Part shown: positions 9,391 to 17,403 of the stretch, piece after piece
How positions within the stretch are numbered: position 1 is the first letter of the stretch
How the letters are laid out: each line of letters begins with the position of its first letter
NCBI GenBank assembly: GCA_902800185.1
Contig: CADCDK010000011.1
Location: forward strand, 1 to 64,000
Reading direction: 5' to 3'
From: an uncultured Prevotellaceae bacterium
GTDB lineage: Bacteria; Bacteroidota; Bacteroidia; Bacteroidales; Bacteroidaceae
Length of the DNA stretch: 64,000 nt
The notes under the pieces: model-generated
What the model saw: only the letters and a program-made list of their open reading frames with translations
The model's database searches: none
What the model was told of the DNA's origin: nothing
Made by a program: the position numbers and the translations under genes

Positions 9391-10659
9391 ATGGTACAGT
9401 TTATAGCATATAGCATAGGAGTATTTCTATCTCTGATACTCCTGTTGGTCATCATCCTGCTGGTCGCCAAGAAGTACCTTTCGCCCAGCGGAAACGTGAA
9501 CATCGAAATCAATGGCGACCGCACCATCAATGTGCCGCAGGGCAACAACCTCATGGCAACGCTCAACGAGAACGGCATCTTTCTGCCCTCCGCCTGTGGT
9601 GGAAAGGCCTCCTGCGGACAATGTAAGGTGCAGGTCCTCGAGGGAGGTGGTGAGATTCTCGACTCCGAGAAGCCCCACTTCACCCGCAAGGAAATCAAGA
9701 ACCATTGGCGTCTCGGCTGCCAATGCAAGGTGAAGGGCGACCTGAAGATCCATGTCGATGAGTCCATCCTCGGTGTCAAGGAATACGAGTGTACTGTCAT
9801 CTCCAACAAGAACGTGGCAACCTTCATCAAGGAGTTCAAGGTGCAGCTCCCCGCAGGAGCCCACATGGACTTCCTGCCCGGTTCCTATGCGCAGATCAAG
9901 ATTCCGGCATTCGATTGCATCGACTACGACAAGGATTTCGACAAGACCCTCATTGGCGACGAGTACCTGCCCGCATGGGAGAAGTTCGGACTCTTCCCGT
10001 TGAAGTGCAAGAATCCTGAGCCCACCATCCGCGCCTACTCTATGGCCAACTATCCTGCCGAGGGCGATGTCTTCATGCTTACCGTACGCATCGCCACCCC
10101 GCCGTTCAAGGCCGACCGTAGCGGGTTCATGGATGTGAACCCGGGTATTGCTTCCAGCTACATCTTCTCGCTGAAGCCTGGCGACAAGGTTATCATGAGC
10201 GGACCCTTCGGTGACTTCCACCCTCACTTCGACTCCAAGAAGGAGATGATCTGGGTGGGCGGTGGTGCCGGTATGGCTCCTCTGCGCGCGCAGATCATGC
10301 ACATGACGAAGACCCTCCACACTACCGACCGCGAAATGCACTATTTCTATGGTGCACGCGCCCTCAACGAGGTGTTCTATCTCGAGGACTTCCTTGGGCT
10401 GGAGAAGGAATATCCCAACTTCCACTTCCACCTCGCCCTCGACCGTCCCGATCCCGCTGCCGATGCCGCTGGCGTGAAGTACACCCCGGGATTCGTTCAT
10501 CAGGTCATGCTCAACACCTACCTGAAGGACCACGAGGCACCCGAGGACGTAGAGTACTACATGTGTGGTCCTGGTCCCATGTCCAACGCCGTCGTGCAGA
10601 TGCTCGACTCCCTCGGCGTAGAACCCGCCTCCATCATGTACGACAACTTCGGAGGATAA
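9391..10659 (+). CDS. nqrF: Na+-translocating NADH:quinone reductase subunit F
   Basis: A 422-residue NADH-oxidising subunit. It has an N-terminal membrane anchor (about 4-27), a 2Fe-2S ferredoxin domain with C69, C75, C78 and C110, an FAD domain with RAYSMANYP, and an NAD domain with GGGAGMAPLRAQ. It passes electrons from NADH through FAD and the 2Fe-2S centre into the membrane subunits. Its length is close to that of well-studied NqrF proteins and all cofactor motifs are present, so the complex should be functional. greA begins 6 bp after its stop. Confidence 0.97.
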   Translation: MVQFIAYSIGVFLSLILLLVIILLVAKKYLSPSGNVNIEINGDRTINVPQGNNLMATLNENGIFLPSACGGKASCGQCKVQVLEGGGEILDSEKPHFTRKEIKNHWRLGCQCKVKGDLKIHVDESILGVKEYECTVISNKNVATFIKEFKVQLPAGAHMDFLPGSYAQIKIPAFDCIDYDKDFDKTLIGDEYLPAWEKFGLFPLKCKNPEPTIRAYSMANYPAEGDVFMLTVRIATPPFKADRSGFMDVNPGIASSYIFSLKPGDKVIMSGPFGDFHPHFDSKKEMIWVGGGAGMAPLRAQIMHMTKTLHTTDREMHYFYGARALNEVFYLEDFLGLEKEYPNFHFHLALDRPDPAADAAGVKYTPGFVHQVMLNTYLKDHEAPEDVEYYMCGPGPMSNAVVQMLDSLGVEPASIMYDNFGG

Positions 10660-10665
10660 AGGGCT

Positions 10666-11130
10666 ATGGAATACATGTCACAGGAGGGCTATGACAAGCT
10701 CGTTGCCGAGCTCCGCCAACTGGAGCTCGTCGAGCTGCCCCGTGTGCGTGAAGCCATTGCCGAGGCTCGCGACAAAGGTGACCTCAGCGAGAACTTCGAG
10801 TATCATGCCGCCAAGCGCGAGCAGTCGCGCCTGCTGGGAAGGATTCGTTTCAAGCAACGCGTGCTGGAGAATGCCCGCGTGATGGACACGTCGAGGGTCA
10901 ACCCCGATGTTGTACAACTGCTCAGCAGGGTCCAGCTAACCCATGTGGAGAATGCCCGCACGATGAGCTGCATGCTTGTCAGCCCTCATGAAGCCGACAT
11001 CCGGCAACAGAAGATTTCCGTCAAGTCGCCTATTGGACAGGCGTTACTGGGCAAGAGGGTGGGCGACGTTGTCCACGTCCAGGTACCGGCAGGGATCATG
11101 CATCTTCGCATCGAGGGCATCCAGCTCTAA
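10666..11130 (+). CDS. greA: Transcript cleavage factor GreA
   Basis: A 154-residue GreA with an N-terminal coiled coil (about 1-75) carrying the conserved acidic tip DLSENFEYHAAKREQ and a C-terminal FKBP-like domain (about 82-154) with SPIGQALLGKRVGD. GreA binds the secondary channel of RNA polymerase and stimulates cleavage of backtracked RNA. It begins 6 bp after nqrF with no visible terminator or promoter between them, so it is probably read from the nqr transcript. A second in-frame ATG three codons later is an alternative start. Confidence 0.95.
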   Translation: MEYMSQEGYDKLVAELRQLELVELPRVREAIAEARDKGDLSENFEYHAAKREQSRLLGRIRFKQRVLENARVMDTSRVNPDVVQLLSRVQLTHVENARTMSCMLVSPHEADIRQQKISVKSPIGQALLGKRVGDVVHVQVPAGIMHLRIEGIQL

Positions 11131-11145
11131 CCCCCCATTACACTC

Positions 11146-11212
11146 ATCCCCCTCTCTTCTTCCTTTTCCTCCACGCATGGGGGAAATCAGAAGGAGAGAG
11201 GGGGATTTCCTT
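11146..11212 (+). terminator. Terminator-like hairpin after greA
   Basis: A 17-bp stem with a single G-T wobble is formed by 11146-11162 and 11190-11206, with a 27-base loop, followed by a T-rich run. It starts 16 bp after the greA stop and probably ends the nqr-greA transcript. Confidence 0.65.
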
Positions 11213-11235
11213 TGCTCAGATTTTACACATTATTA

Positions 11236-11275
11236 ATAAAGAAAAGCGACGCACCCAATCGGATGCGCCGCTTTA
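11236..11275 (-). terminator. Rho-independent terminator of the PFOR gene
   Basis: The minus strand folds into a 14-bp stem (11261-11274 with 11243-11256) around a 4-base loop, followed by TTCTTTATT. Two positions pair as G-U only when read on the minus strand, and would be A-C mismatches on the plus strand, which shows that the hairpin serves the minus-strand gene. Confidence 0.8.
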
Positions 11276-11297
11276 CTATAGATGGTTCTTCGCGATC

Positions 11298-14200
11298 TTA
11301 CTCGCTCCAGTCCTCTTTGGTCTTGCGGACGTAGCTCTGGTAGCGGAGCTTGGCCATACGCTCGGCCTCGCTGAAGAGCTGGTCGGCCTCTGCGGGATAG
11401 GCTTTCTGGACGGAGAGGTAGCGCACCTCGCCGAGCAGGAAGTCGCGGAACTTCTCCCATTGTGGCTCCTTGGAGTCGAGCGAGAACGGGTTCTTTCCCT
11501 CCTCAGCCAGAGCGGGATTGTAGCGCCACAGATGCCAGTAGCCGCACTCCACAGCCTTGGCTTCCTCTGCCTGGCTCTTGCCCATGCCGCCCTTGGCCTT
11601 CAGACCGTGGTTGATACAGGGGGCGTAGGCGATGACGAGCGACGGGCCGGGATAGGCCTCTGCCTCGCGGATGGCTTTCAGACATTGGGCGTTGTCGGCA
11701 CCCATAGCCACCTGGGCAACATAGACGTAGCCGTAGGAGGTGGCAATCATGCCGAGATCCTTCTTGCGGATACGCTTGCCCTGGGCAGCGAACTGTGCGA
11801 TGGCACCAAGCGGAGTTGCCTTAGAGGACTGACCGCCCGTGTTGGAGTAAACCTCGGTGTCGAGCACGAGGAGGTTGACATCCTCACCGCTGGCAATGAC
11901 GTGGTCGAGACCGCCGTAGCCGATGTCATAGGAGGCACCGTCGCCACCGATAATCCATTGGCTGCGCTTGATGAGGTAGTGGTCGAGGGTCTGCAGCTCT
12001 TGGCAGCACGTACACCCTGCCTTTGCTCCGGCAGCAATAGCTTCCTTCAGCTTCGGGGCAATCTCCTTGGTCTTGTCGGCATCGTCTTTGTTGGCAATCC
12101 ACTCTGCAGCGAGGGTCTTGAACTCCTCGGGAGCCCCCTCGGAAGCCTGCTGGAGCAGCATGACGACACGCTCCTTCATCTTCTTGTTGCCGAGCACCAT
12201 ACCCATACCGAACTCGCAGAAGTCCTCAAACAGAGAGTTGTCGAAGGCAGGACCCTGCCCCTTCTCGTTGGTGGTATAAGGAGTAGAAGGAATAGATGCG
12301 GAGTAGATGGAAGAACAGCCCGTGGCGTTGGCAATCATCTCGCGGTCGCCGAAGAGCTGGCTGATGAGCTTCACATAAGGAGTCTCACCACAACCGGAGC
12401 AGGCACCTGAGAACTCAAACAGAGGCTGTGCGAACTGGGAGTTCTTCACGTTGGCCTTCACGTCAACAAGAGCCTGCTTGGAAGGAACCTTCACGAGCTT
12501 GTCCCAATCGGCAGCCATCTTCTTCATGTCGGCGGCATCAGGATTGAACGGAACCATCGTGAGGGCCTTACCGAGCTTCGGATGTCCGGGACATACGTCG
12601 GCACAGTTGCCGCAGCCGAGACAGTCAAGCACGCTGGGCTCGATGACGAAGTGCATGCCCTTCATGGCAGCAGGAGCCTTCATCTCAAGGGTCTCCAGAC
12701 CATCGAACTGAGCCAACTCGTCGTCGGTGAGGACAAACGGACGAATGGCAGCATGAGGACATACGAAGGCACACTTGTTACATTGGATACAGTTCTCCTT
12801 GTTCCAAGCGGGAACGAAGGCTTCGACACCGCGCTTCTCGAAGGCTGCGGTACCATTCTGCCAAGAACCGTCAACGGTGTTGTGCTTGACAAAGTCGGAA
12901 ACCTTCAGCAGGTCACCGGCCTGAGCGTTGATGGGACGAACCAGCTCCTTCACGAATGCGGGAGCATTGTCGGCTTTCGGGGCTTCGTCGGTCAGGTTTG
13001 CCCATGCAGGATCAACTGCCAGCTGCTTGTATTCTCCGCCACGATCCACGGCTGCATAGTTCATGTTGACTACGTCTTCACCCTTCTTACCATAGGATTT
13101 CACGATGAACTTCTTCATCTGTTCTACGGCGAGCTCTACGGGAATGACACCCGTAATGCGGAAGAATGCGCTCTGGAGGATGGTGTTGGTACGGTTGCCA
13201 AGTCCAATCTCCTGGGCAATCTTCGTGGCGTTGATGTAGTAAACGGTGATGTTATTCTGGGCGAATAGACGCTTCACTTTGTTGGGGATGAAGTTCACGA
13301 GTTCTTCACCCTCGAAGATGGTGTTCAACAAGAACGTTCCGTTCTTTTGCAAACCACGGGTCACATCATACATGTGGAGGTAGGCCTGAACGTGGCACGC
13401 AACGAAGTTAGGTGTGGTCACCAGATAGGTGGAGCGGATAGGCGTGTCGCCAAAACGCAGATGGGAACAGGTAAAGCCGCCGGACTTCTTTGAGTCGTAA
13501 GAGAAGTAGGCTTGACAATACTTGTCGGTAGAGTCACCAATAATCTTCACGGAATTCTTGTTGGCTCCTACGGTACCATCAGCACCCAGACCGTAGAACT
13601 TGGCCTGGAACATGCCAGCTCCTCCCAATGCCATCTCTTCAACCTCGGGCAGAGAGGTGAAGGTCACATCATCGACGATACCAACGGTAAAGTGGTTCTT
13701 CGGCTCGGGCAGGGCGAGGTTGTTGAAGACGGAGATAATCTTAGCGGGAGTAGTGTCGGAAGAACCCAAGCCGTAGCGTCCGCCAACGATAAGCGGTTTG
13801 TTCTCAACATCGTAGAAGGCACTCTTCACATCGAGATACAGAGGCTCGCCCTCTGCGCCAGGCTCCTTTGTGCGATCAAGCACGGCGATTCGCTTGGCTG
13901 TCTTGGGAACGGCTGCCAGCAAGTGCTTCACGCTGAACGGACGATAGAGGTGAACAGCTACCATACCAACCTTCTCGCCATTTGCCACGAGGTAGTCGAT
14001 GGCCTCGCGAGCAGCCTCGGTAGCCGAACCCATCAGGATGATGACACGCTCGGCATCCTCTGCTCCATAGTAGTCAAAGAGGTGGTATTCACGACCGGTA
14101 ATCTCGCTGACTTTCTGCATGTAGTACTCTACAACCTCGGGAACCTTGTCGTAGGCGGCGTTGCAAGCCTCGCGATGCGTAAAGAATGTCTCGGGATTCT

Positions 14201-14864
14201 CAGCGGTACCACGGGTCATCGGACGCTCGGGAGAGAGTGCACGATCGCGGAAGCGCTTGATGTCGGCAGGGTCAACGAGCTTGGCAATCTCCTCTTGCTC
14301 CATCACCTCGATCTTGTGATACTCGTGAGAGGTGCGGAAACCGTCGAAGAAATTCACGAAGGGAATCTCTGTCTTCAACGTGGCAAGGTGGGGAACTGCC
14401 GTCAAGTCCATAACTTCCTGTACGGAACCCGAGCAGAACATGGCAAAACCTGTCTGGCGGCAAGCCATCACGTCTTGATGGTCACCGAAGATACACAGGG
14501 AGTGGCTGGCAAGTGTGCGGGCCGAAACGTCAAAGACGCAGGGGAGCATCTCACCGGCAATCTTGTACATGTTGGGAATCATCAGGAGCAGACCCTGAGA
14601 AGCCGTGAACGTTGTCGTCAGCGCACCAGCTTGTAGCGAACCGTGCAGGGCACCGGCAGCACCGCCCTCAGACTGCATTTCCTGAACTGAGACGTTCTGC
14701 CCCCAAAGGTTCTTACGACCACGGGCAGCCCACTCGTCAACGTGCTCCGCCATTGGCGAAGACGGAGTGATGGGGTAGATAGCAGCTACCTCCGAGAACA
14801 TGTAGCTCACGTGAGCCGCAGCCTCGTTACCATCACAGGTGATAAACTTCTTTTCTTTAGCCAT
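11298..14864 (-). CDS. nifJ: Pyruvate:ferredoxin (flavodoxin) oxidoreductase
   Basis: An 1188-residue single-chain PFOR that oxidises pyruvate and CoA to acetyl-CoA, CO2 and reduced ferredoxin. The order is the pyrimidine-binding domain with YPITPSSPMAEHVDEWAA (about 35-52), the gamma and CoA-binding regions, two 4Fe-4S clusters (CIQCNKCAFVCP about 690, CLGCGNCADVCPG about 745), and the thiamine-diphosphate domain with CSGCGETPY and GDGASYDIGYGGLDHV. The Cys residues for the proximal cluster are present. It is full length. The start is an ATG at 14862-14864. The gene stands alone with its own terminator; no clear -7 box was found in the repeat-like leader. Confidence 0.97.
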   Translation of the reverse strand: MAKEKKFITCDGNEAAAHVSYMFSEVAAIYPITPSSPMAEHVDEWAARGRKNLWGQNVSVQEMQSEGGAAGALHGSLQAGALTTTFTASQGLLLMIPNMYKIAGEMLPCVFDVSARTLASHSLCIFGDHQDVMACRQTGFAMFCSGSVQEVMDLTAVPHLATLKTEIPFVNFFDGFRTSHEYHKIEVMEQEEIAKLVDPADIKRFRDRALSPERPMTRGTAENPETFFTHREACNAAYDKVPEVVEYYMQKVSEITGREYHLFDYYGAEDAERVIILMGSATEAAREAIDYLVANGEKVGMVAVHLYRPFSVKHLLAAVPKTAKRIAVLDRTKEPGAEGEPLYLDVKSAFYDVENKPLIVGGRYGLGSSDTTPAKIISVFNNLALPEPKNHFTVGIVDDVTFTSLPEVEEMALGGAGMFQAKFYGLGADGTVGANKNSVKIIGDSTDKYCQAYFSYDSKKSGGFTCSHLRFGDTPIRSTYLVTTPNFVACHVQAYLHMYDVTRGLQKNGTFLLNTIFEGEELVNFIPNKVKRLFAQNNITVYYINATKIAQEIGLGNRTNTILQSAFFRITGVIPVELAVEQMKKFIVKSYGKKGEDVVNMNYAAVDRGGEYKQLAVDPAWANLTDEAPKADNAPAFVKELVRPINAQAGDLLKVSDFVKHNTVDGSWQNGTAAFEKRGVEAFVPAWNKENCIQCNKCAFVCPHAAIRPFVLTDDELAQFDGLETLEMKAPAAMKGMHFVIEPSVLDCLGCGNCADVCPGHPKLGKALTMVPFNPDAADMKKMAADWDKLVKVPSKQALVDVKANVKNSQFAQPLFEFSGACSGCGETPYVKLISQLFGDREMIANATGCSSIYSASIPSTPYTTNEKGQGPAFDNSLFEDFCEFGMGMVLGNKKMKERVVMLLQQASEGAPEEFKTLAAEWIANKDDADKTKEIAPKLKEAIAAGAKAGCTCCQELQTLDHYLIKRSQWIIGGDGASYDIGYGGLDHVIASGEDVNLLVLDTEVYSNTGGQSSKATPLGAIAQFAAQGKRIRKKDLGMIATSYGYVYVAQVAMGADNAQCLKAIREAEAYPGPSLVIAYAPCINHGLKAKGGMGKSQAEEAKAVECGYWHLWRYNPALAEEGKNPFSLDSKEPQWEKFRDFLLGEVRYLSVQKAYPAEADQLFSEAERMAKLRYQSYVRKTKEDWSE

Positions 14865-14946
14865 TTTTGTTTAGTTGAATAAAAAAATATGATCTTTATT
14901 TCGTTATATCGTTATTTCGTTTTTGTTACATCTTTCATTATCCATC

Positions 14947-16134
14947 TTAATACAGGAATCCCAGCAGCCAGAGCGGTATCAGGTTGTCCTTCCCCACCTC
15001 CGTGTTGTAGCGGGCATAGATGGTGTCGGGCGCATACCTTATTCTATGGTGGGCATCAGCATCGCAGATGCGGAACTTCTTGTTGCCGTCCACCATGTAG
15101 CAGGAGTCTTTCGTTGCTTGGTTTACCGTATGATCCTTCCACAGCGAGTTCACGAAGAACGTTTCCATCGCATCCTGACGTTCTACCGTGTTCGGATAGA
15201 TGGCATACATCAGGTTGGAGTTGTGCATCATCACCTTCGACGGCTTCTTGGGGAAGTCCTCACCAACGGGATAGATGATGTTGATGAGTCGGGCATCGGC
15301 CAGATACTTGATATAGTTCATGACCGTAGCGCGGCTCGTCTCTATGTCGATGGCATGCTGGCTGATATTGGGTGCCTTGGGACCGTCCACCGCCAACCGA
15401 TAGAATAACTTCTTGATTTTCGTGAGGTACTTCAGCTCAATCTGCTTGATGAGCAGGATATCCACCTCGGTCATCATGTTCATGGTCTTGAGCAGGTTCT
15501 CAGAGAAGTTACGCTGTTCCAAGAAGAAAGGGTAGAACCCGTGGTGGATATAGTCTTGAAAGAATTTCTGCGGACTTGCCTTGGGAAGTATCTCCTTGAT
15601 GATGTGCTCATGGTTGTTGAGAATCTCATCGAGGGAATAGGCACGGAAATGATTGTCGGTTTTCAGGTTGATGAACTCGCGGAACGAGAAGCCACGCAGG
15701 TTGTAGCTTTTTACGATACCGTTCAGCTCGGGATTCTCCTCTTTCAGTCGCATCACGCTAGAGCCTGTAAAGACGATTCTCAACTGTGGATAGAGATCAT
15801 AGCATCGCCGCAGCTCCCGACTCCAGTCGGGTTGCTTGAACACTTGGTCAATCAGCAACACCCGACCTCCATGCCTCACAAAGTCGCCGGCAAAGTCAGC
15901 AATACCCCGCTCCTGGAAGTAGAAGTTGTTCATGTTGACATAGAGACATTGCCGATCTTGTGTGTCGAAGTTCTCTTTAGCATACTGCAGAAGGAAGGTG
16001 GTCTTTCCCACGCCTCGAGTACCCTTGATACCTATCAGGCGGTCGCTCCAGTCAATCTCGTCCATCAAGCCACGACGGACGGGAGCATTGACGTGCTCTA
16101 CCAAATAAGTGTGTGTGCGAAAGAATGCTTCCAT
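14947..16134 (-). CDS. AAA ATPase, AAA_14/DUF4143 family
   Basis: A 395-residue ATPase with a Walker A GTRGVGKTT at 38-46 and a C-terminal DUF4143 region ending IPLWLLGFLY. Proteins of this family are common, often multi-copy, in Bacteroidetes; some members resemble ATPases of defence or toxin-antitoxin-like loci, but their cellular role is not settled. Here the Walker B reads RVLLIDQVFK (91-100): Gln97 replaces the Glu usually expected after the Asp, so hydrolysis may be slow or absent. I checked the bases (GAC CAA) for this change. The sensor-like VFTGSSVM (about 116-123) is intact. It lies upstream of the PFOR gene on the same strand and divergent from the ATP-grasp gene; a functional link to either is not evident. 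Confidence 0.85.
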   Translation of the reverse strand: MEAFFRTHTYLVEHVNAPVRRGLMDEIDWSDRLIGIKGTRGVGKTTFLLQYAKENFDTQDRQCLYVNMNNFYFQERGIADFAGDFVRHGGRVLLIDQVFKQPDWSRELRRCYDLYPQLRIVFTGSSVMRLKEENPELNGIVKSYNLRGFSFREFINLKTDNHFRAYSLDEILNNHEHIIKEILPKASPQKFFQDYIHHGFYPFFLEQRNFSENLLKTMNMMTEVDILLIKQIELKYLTKIKKLFYRLAVDGPKAPNISQHAIDIETSRATVMNYIKYLADARLINIIYPVGEDFPKKPSKVMMHNSNLMYAIYPNTVERQDAMETFFVNSLWKDHTVNQATKDSCYMVDGNKKFRICDADAHHRIRYAPDTIYARYNTEVGKDNLIPLWLLGFLY

Positions 16135-16156
16135 GACCTAAATTTAAATACAGATG

Positions 16157-16187
16157 CAAAGATACTATTATTTTCCTAATTTGCAAA
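16157..16187 (-). promoter_or_regulatory. Promoter of the AAA ATPase gene
   Basis: On the minus strand a TTTG (16184-16187) and TATCTTTG (16157-16164) are separated by 19 bp, close to the Bacteroidetes consensus. The -7 box lies about 22 bp before the ATG. Confidence 0.75.
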
Positions 16188-16258
16188 GCTGAGTTTGCAA
16201 AATCTTTCCTTTTTATTTTTTTTTATCTTTCACCCCTGTCAAATTCGTAAATTTTGAG

Positions 16259-16266
16259 TACTTTTG
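16259..16266 (+). promoter_or_regulatory. -7 box for the ATP-grasp-like gene
   Basis: TACTTTTG lies 36 bp before the ATG at 16303 and fits TAnnTTTG. No TTTG is found at the expected -33 position. Confidence 0.55.
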
Positions 16267-16302
16267 TGGCAGGAAAGTTGAATTATAAGGAATCCCGACG
16301 AA

Positions 16303-17400
16303 ATGAAACTACACGTTTTCAACCCCGAACACGACATAGCATTGGCGATGAACCTTGTGCCCTTTACACCGCCCCATGCTGCACGCGAGCTGCGTGCCGA
16401 TCTTGGATTCATTCCCGCTTTGTGGGCTTCGGAAGGCGATCTTGTGTTGGTGGAGGATGCCGAGGCTGCGCTGGAGGCGGTGAGACATCTCCGCCCGTAT
16501 GTCGCTGACGTGCTTTTCATGACATGGAAGAACTTGCGGACATTTGTCGCAGGATGTCCCGATATGACGGTTGATGTGTGGGGATGGGACAAAGCTGTTG
16601 TATGTCAGTTGAAAAGGGCTGGAGTGAATGCGTCACTTCTGCCTAATGAAGTCCAGTTGTCAGAACTCCGCAAACTCAGTAGCCGTGAGTGGCCTTCTGT
16701 GCATTTGCTTCCTGTGTTGAAGGATCTGGGTGAGAGGTTCGTGGGAGAAGCGTGGTATGTGAAATCACTTGCCGAACTGGAGGCGTATGTATGTAGGCTC
16801 GCCCAAGCGGTTCTCAAGGCTCCTTGGAGCTGTAGCGGTCGGGGTGTACGATATGTTACCAAGCCCGAAGACTGGAACCGCAACCGCACATGGGCACAAA
16901 ATATCATCGACAGACAAGGGGGAATCATGATAGAGCCTCTCTATGACAAGGTAATAGATTTCGGATTGGAGTTCGATACCGATGTGAAAGGTCGTATCTG
17001 CTATCAGGGACTCTCGCTTTTCAAGACCATCAACGGAGCTTACACGGGTAGCGTGATTGCTACGGAGGCAGAGAAGCAAAAGCTCCTCTCACGCTACGTA
17101 GAATGGAAGGAGATGGAGGAGCTTATCACGTTGATTACAAAATTGTTGCAGGAAAACGTTCAAGAAGTATATCAAGGTCCTTTGGGCTTGGATATGATGA
17201 TGGTTTCAATAGGCGGAAAGCTGTGTGTCCATCCATGTGTGGAGATGAATCTGCGTCGTACGATGGGGCATGTGGCATTGGCTTTAAATGCCAAGGACGA
17301 CGAGCCGCAACGACTCTTGCAGATTACCTATACCGACAAGTATAGGCTTCGGGTGATGAATACCAACGAGAATGTCATCAACAACTCCATTTACCGATAG
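16303..17400 (+). CDS. Uncharacterised ATP-grasp-like protein
   Basis: A 365-residue soluble protein starting MKLHVFNPEHDIALAMN. I do not recognise a named function. The second half looks like an ATP-grasp fold: VLKAPWSCSGRGVRYV (about 168-184) as a glycine-rich ATP-binding strand, a central IMIEPLYDKVIDFGLEF region and VHPCVEMNLRRTMGHVA near 310-326 as the likely metal/phosphate-binding part. ATP-grasp enzymes join a carboxylate to an amine or thiol through an acyl phosphate. The N-terminal NPEHDIAL is a conserved-looking feature. The gene is a single transcription unit, ending 3 bp from the convergent uup stop. The fold is inferred from motifs; the substrate is unknown. Confidence 0.75.
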   Translation: MKLHVFNPEHDIALAMNLVPFTPPHAARELRADLGFIPALWASEGDLVLVEDAEAALEAVRHLRPYVADVLFMTWKNLRTFVAGCPDMTVDVWGWDKAVVCQLKRAGVNASLLPNEVQLSELRKLSSREWPSVHLLPVLKDLGERFVGEAWYVKSLAELEAYVCRLAQAVLKAPWSCSGRGVRYVTKPEDWNRNRTWAQNIIDRQGGIMIEPLYDKVIDFGLEFDTDVKGRICYQGLSLFKTINGAYTGSVIATEAEKQKLLSRYVEWKEMEELITLITKLLQENVQEVYQGPLGLDMMMVSIGGKLCVHPCVEMNLRRTMGHVALALNAKDDEPQRLLQITYTDKYRLRVMNTNENVINNSIYR

Positions 17401-17403
17401 TCG

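Noticed and set aside
9427-10533. 368-codon frame antisense to nqrF
   Set aside because: All cofactor motifs are on the nqrF strand; the antisense frame has none.
13512-14636. 374-codon frame antisense to PFOR
   Set aside because: Fully inside a complete, well-conserved enzyme gene and without domains or signals.
14865-14946. Promoter for the PFOR gene
   Set aside because: No TAnnTTTG box at a sensible distance; the leader is short TTTCGTTA-type repeats, so no call was made.
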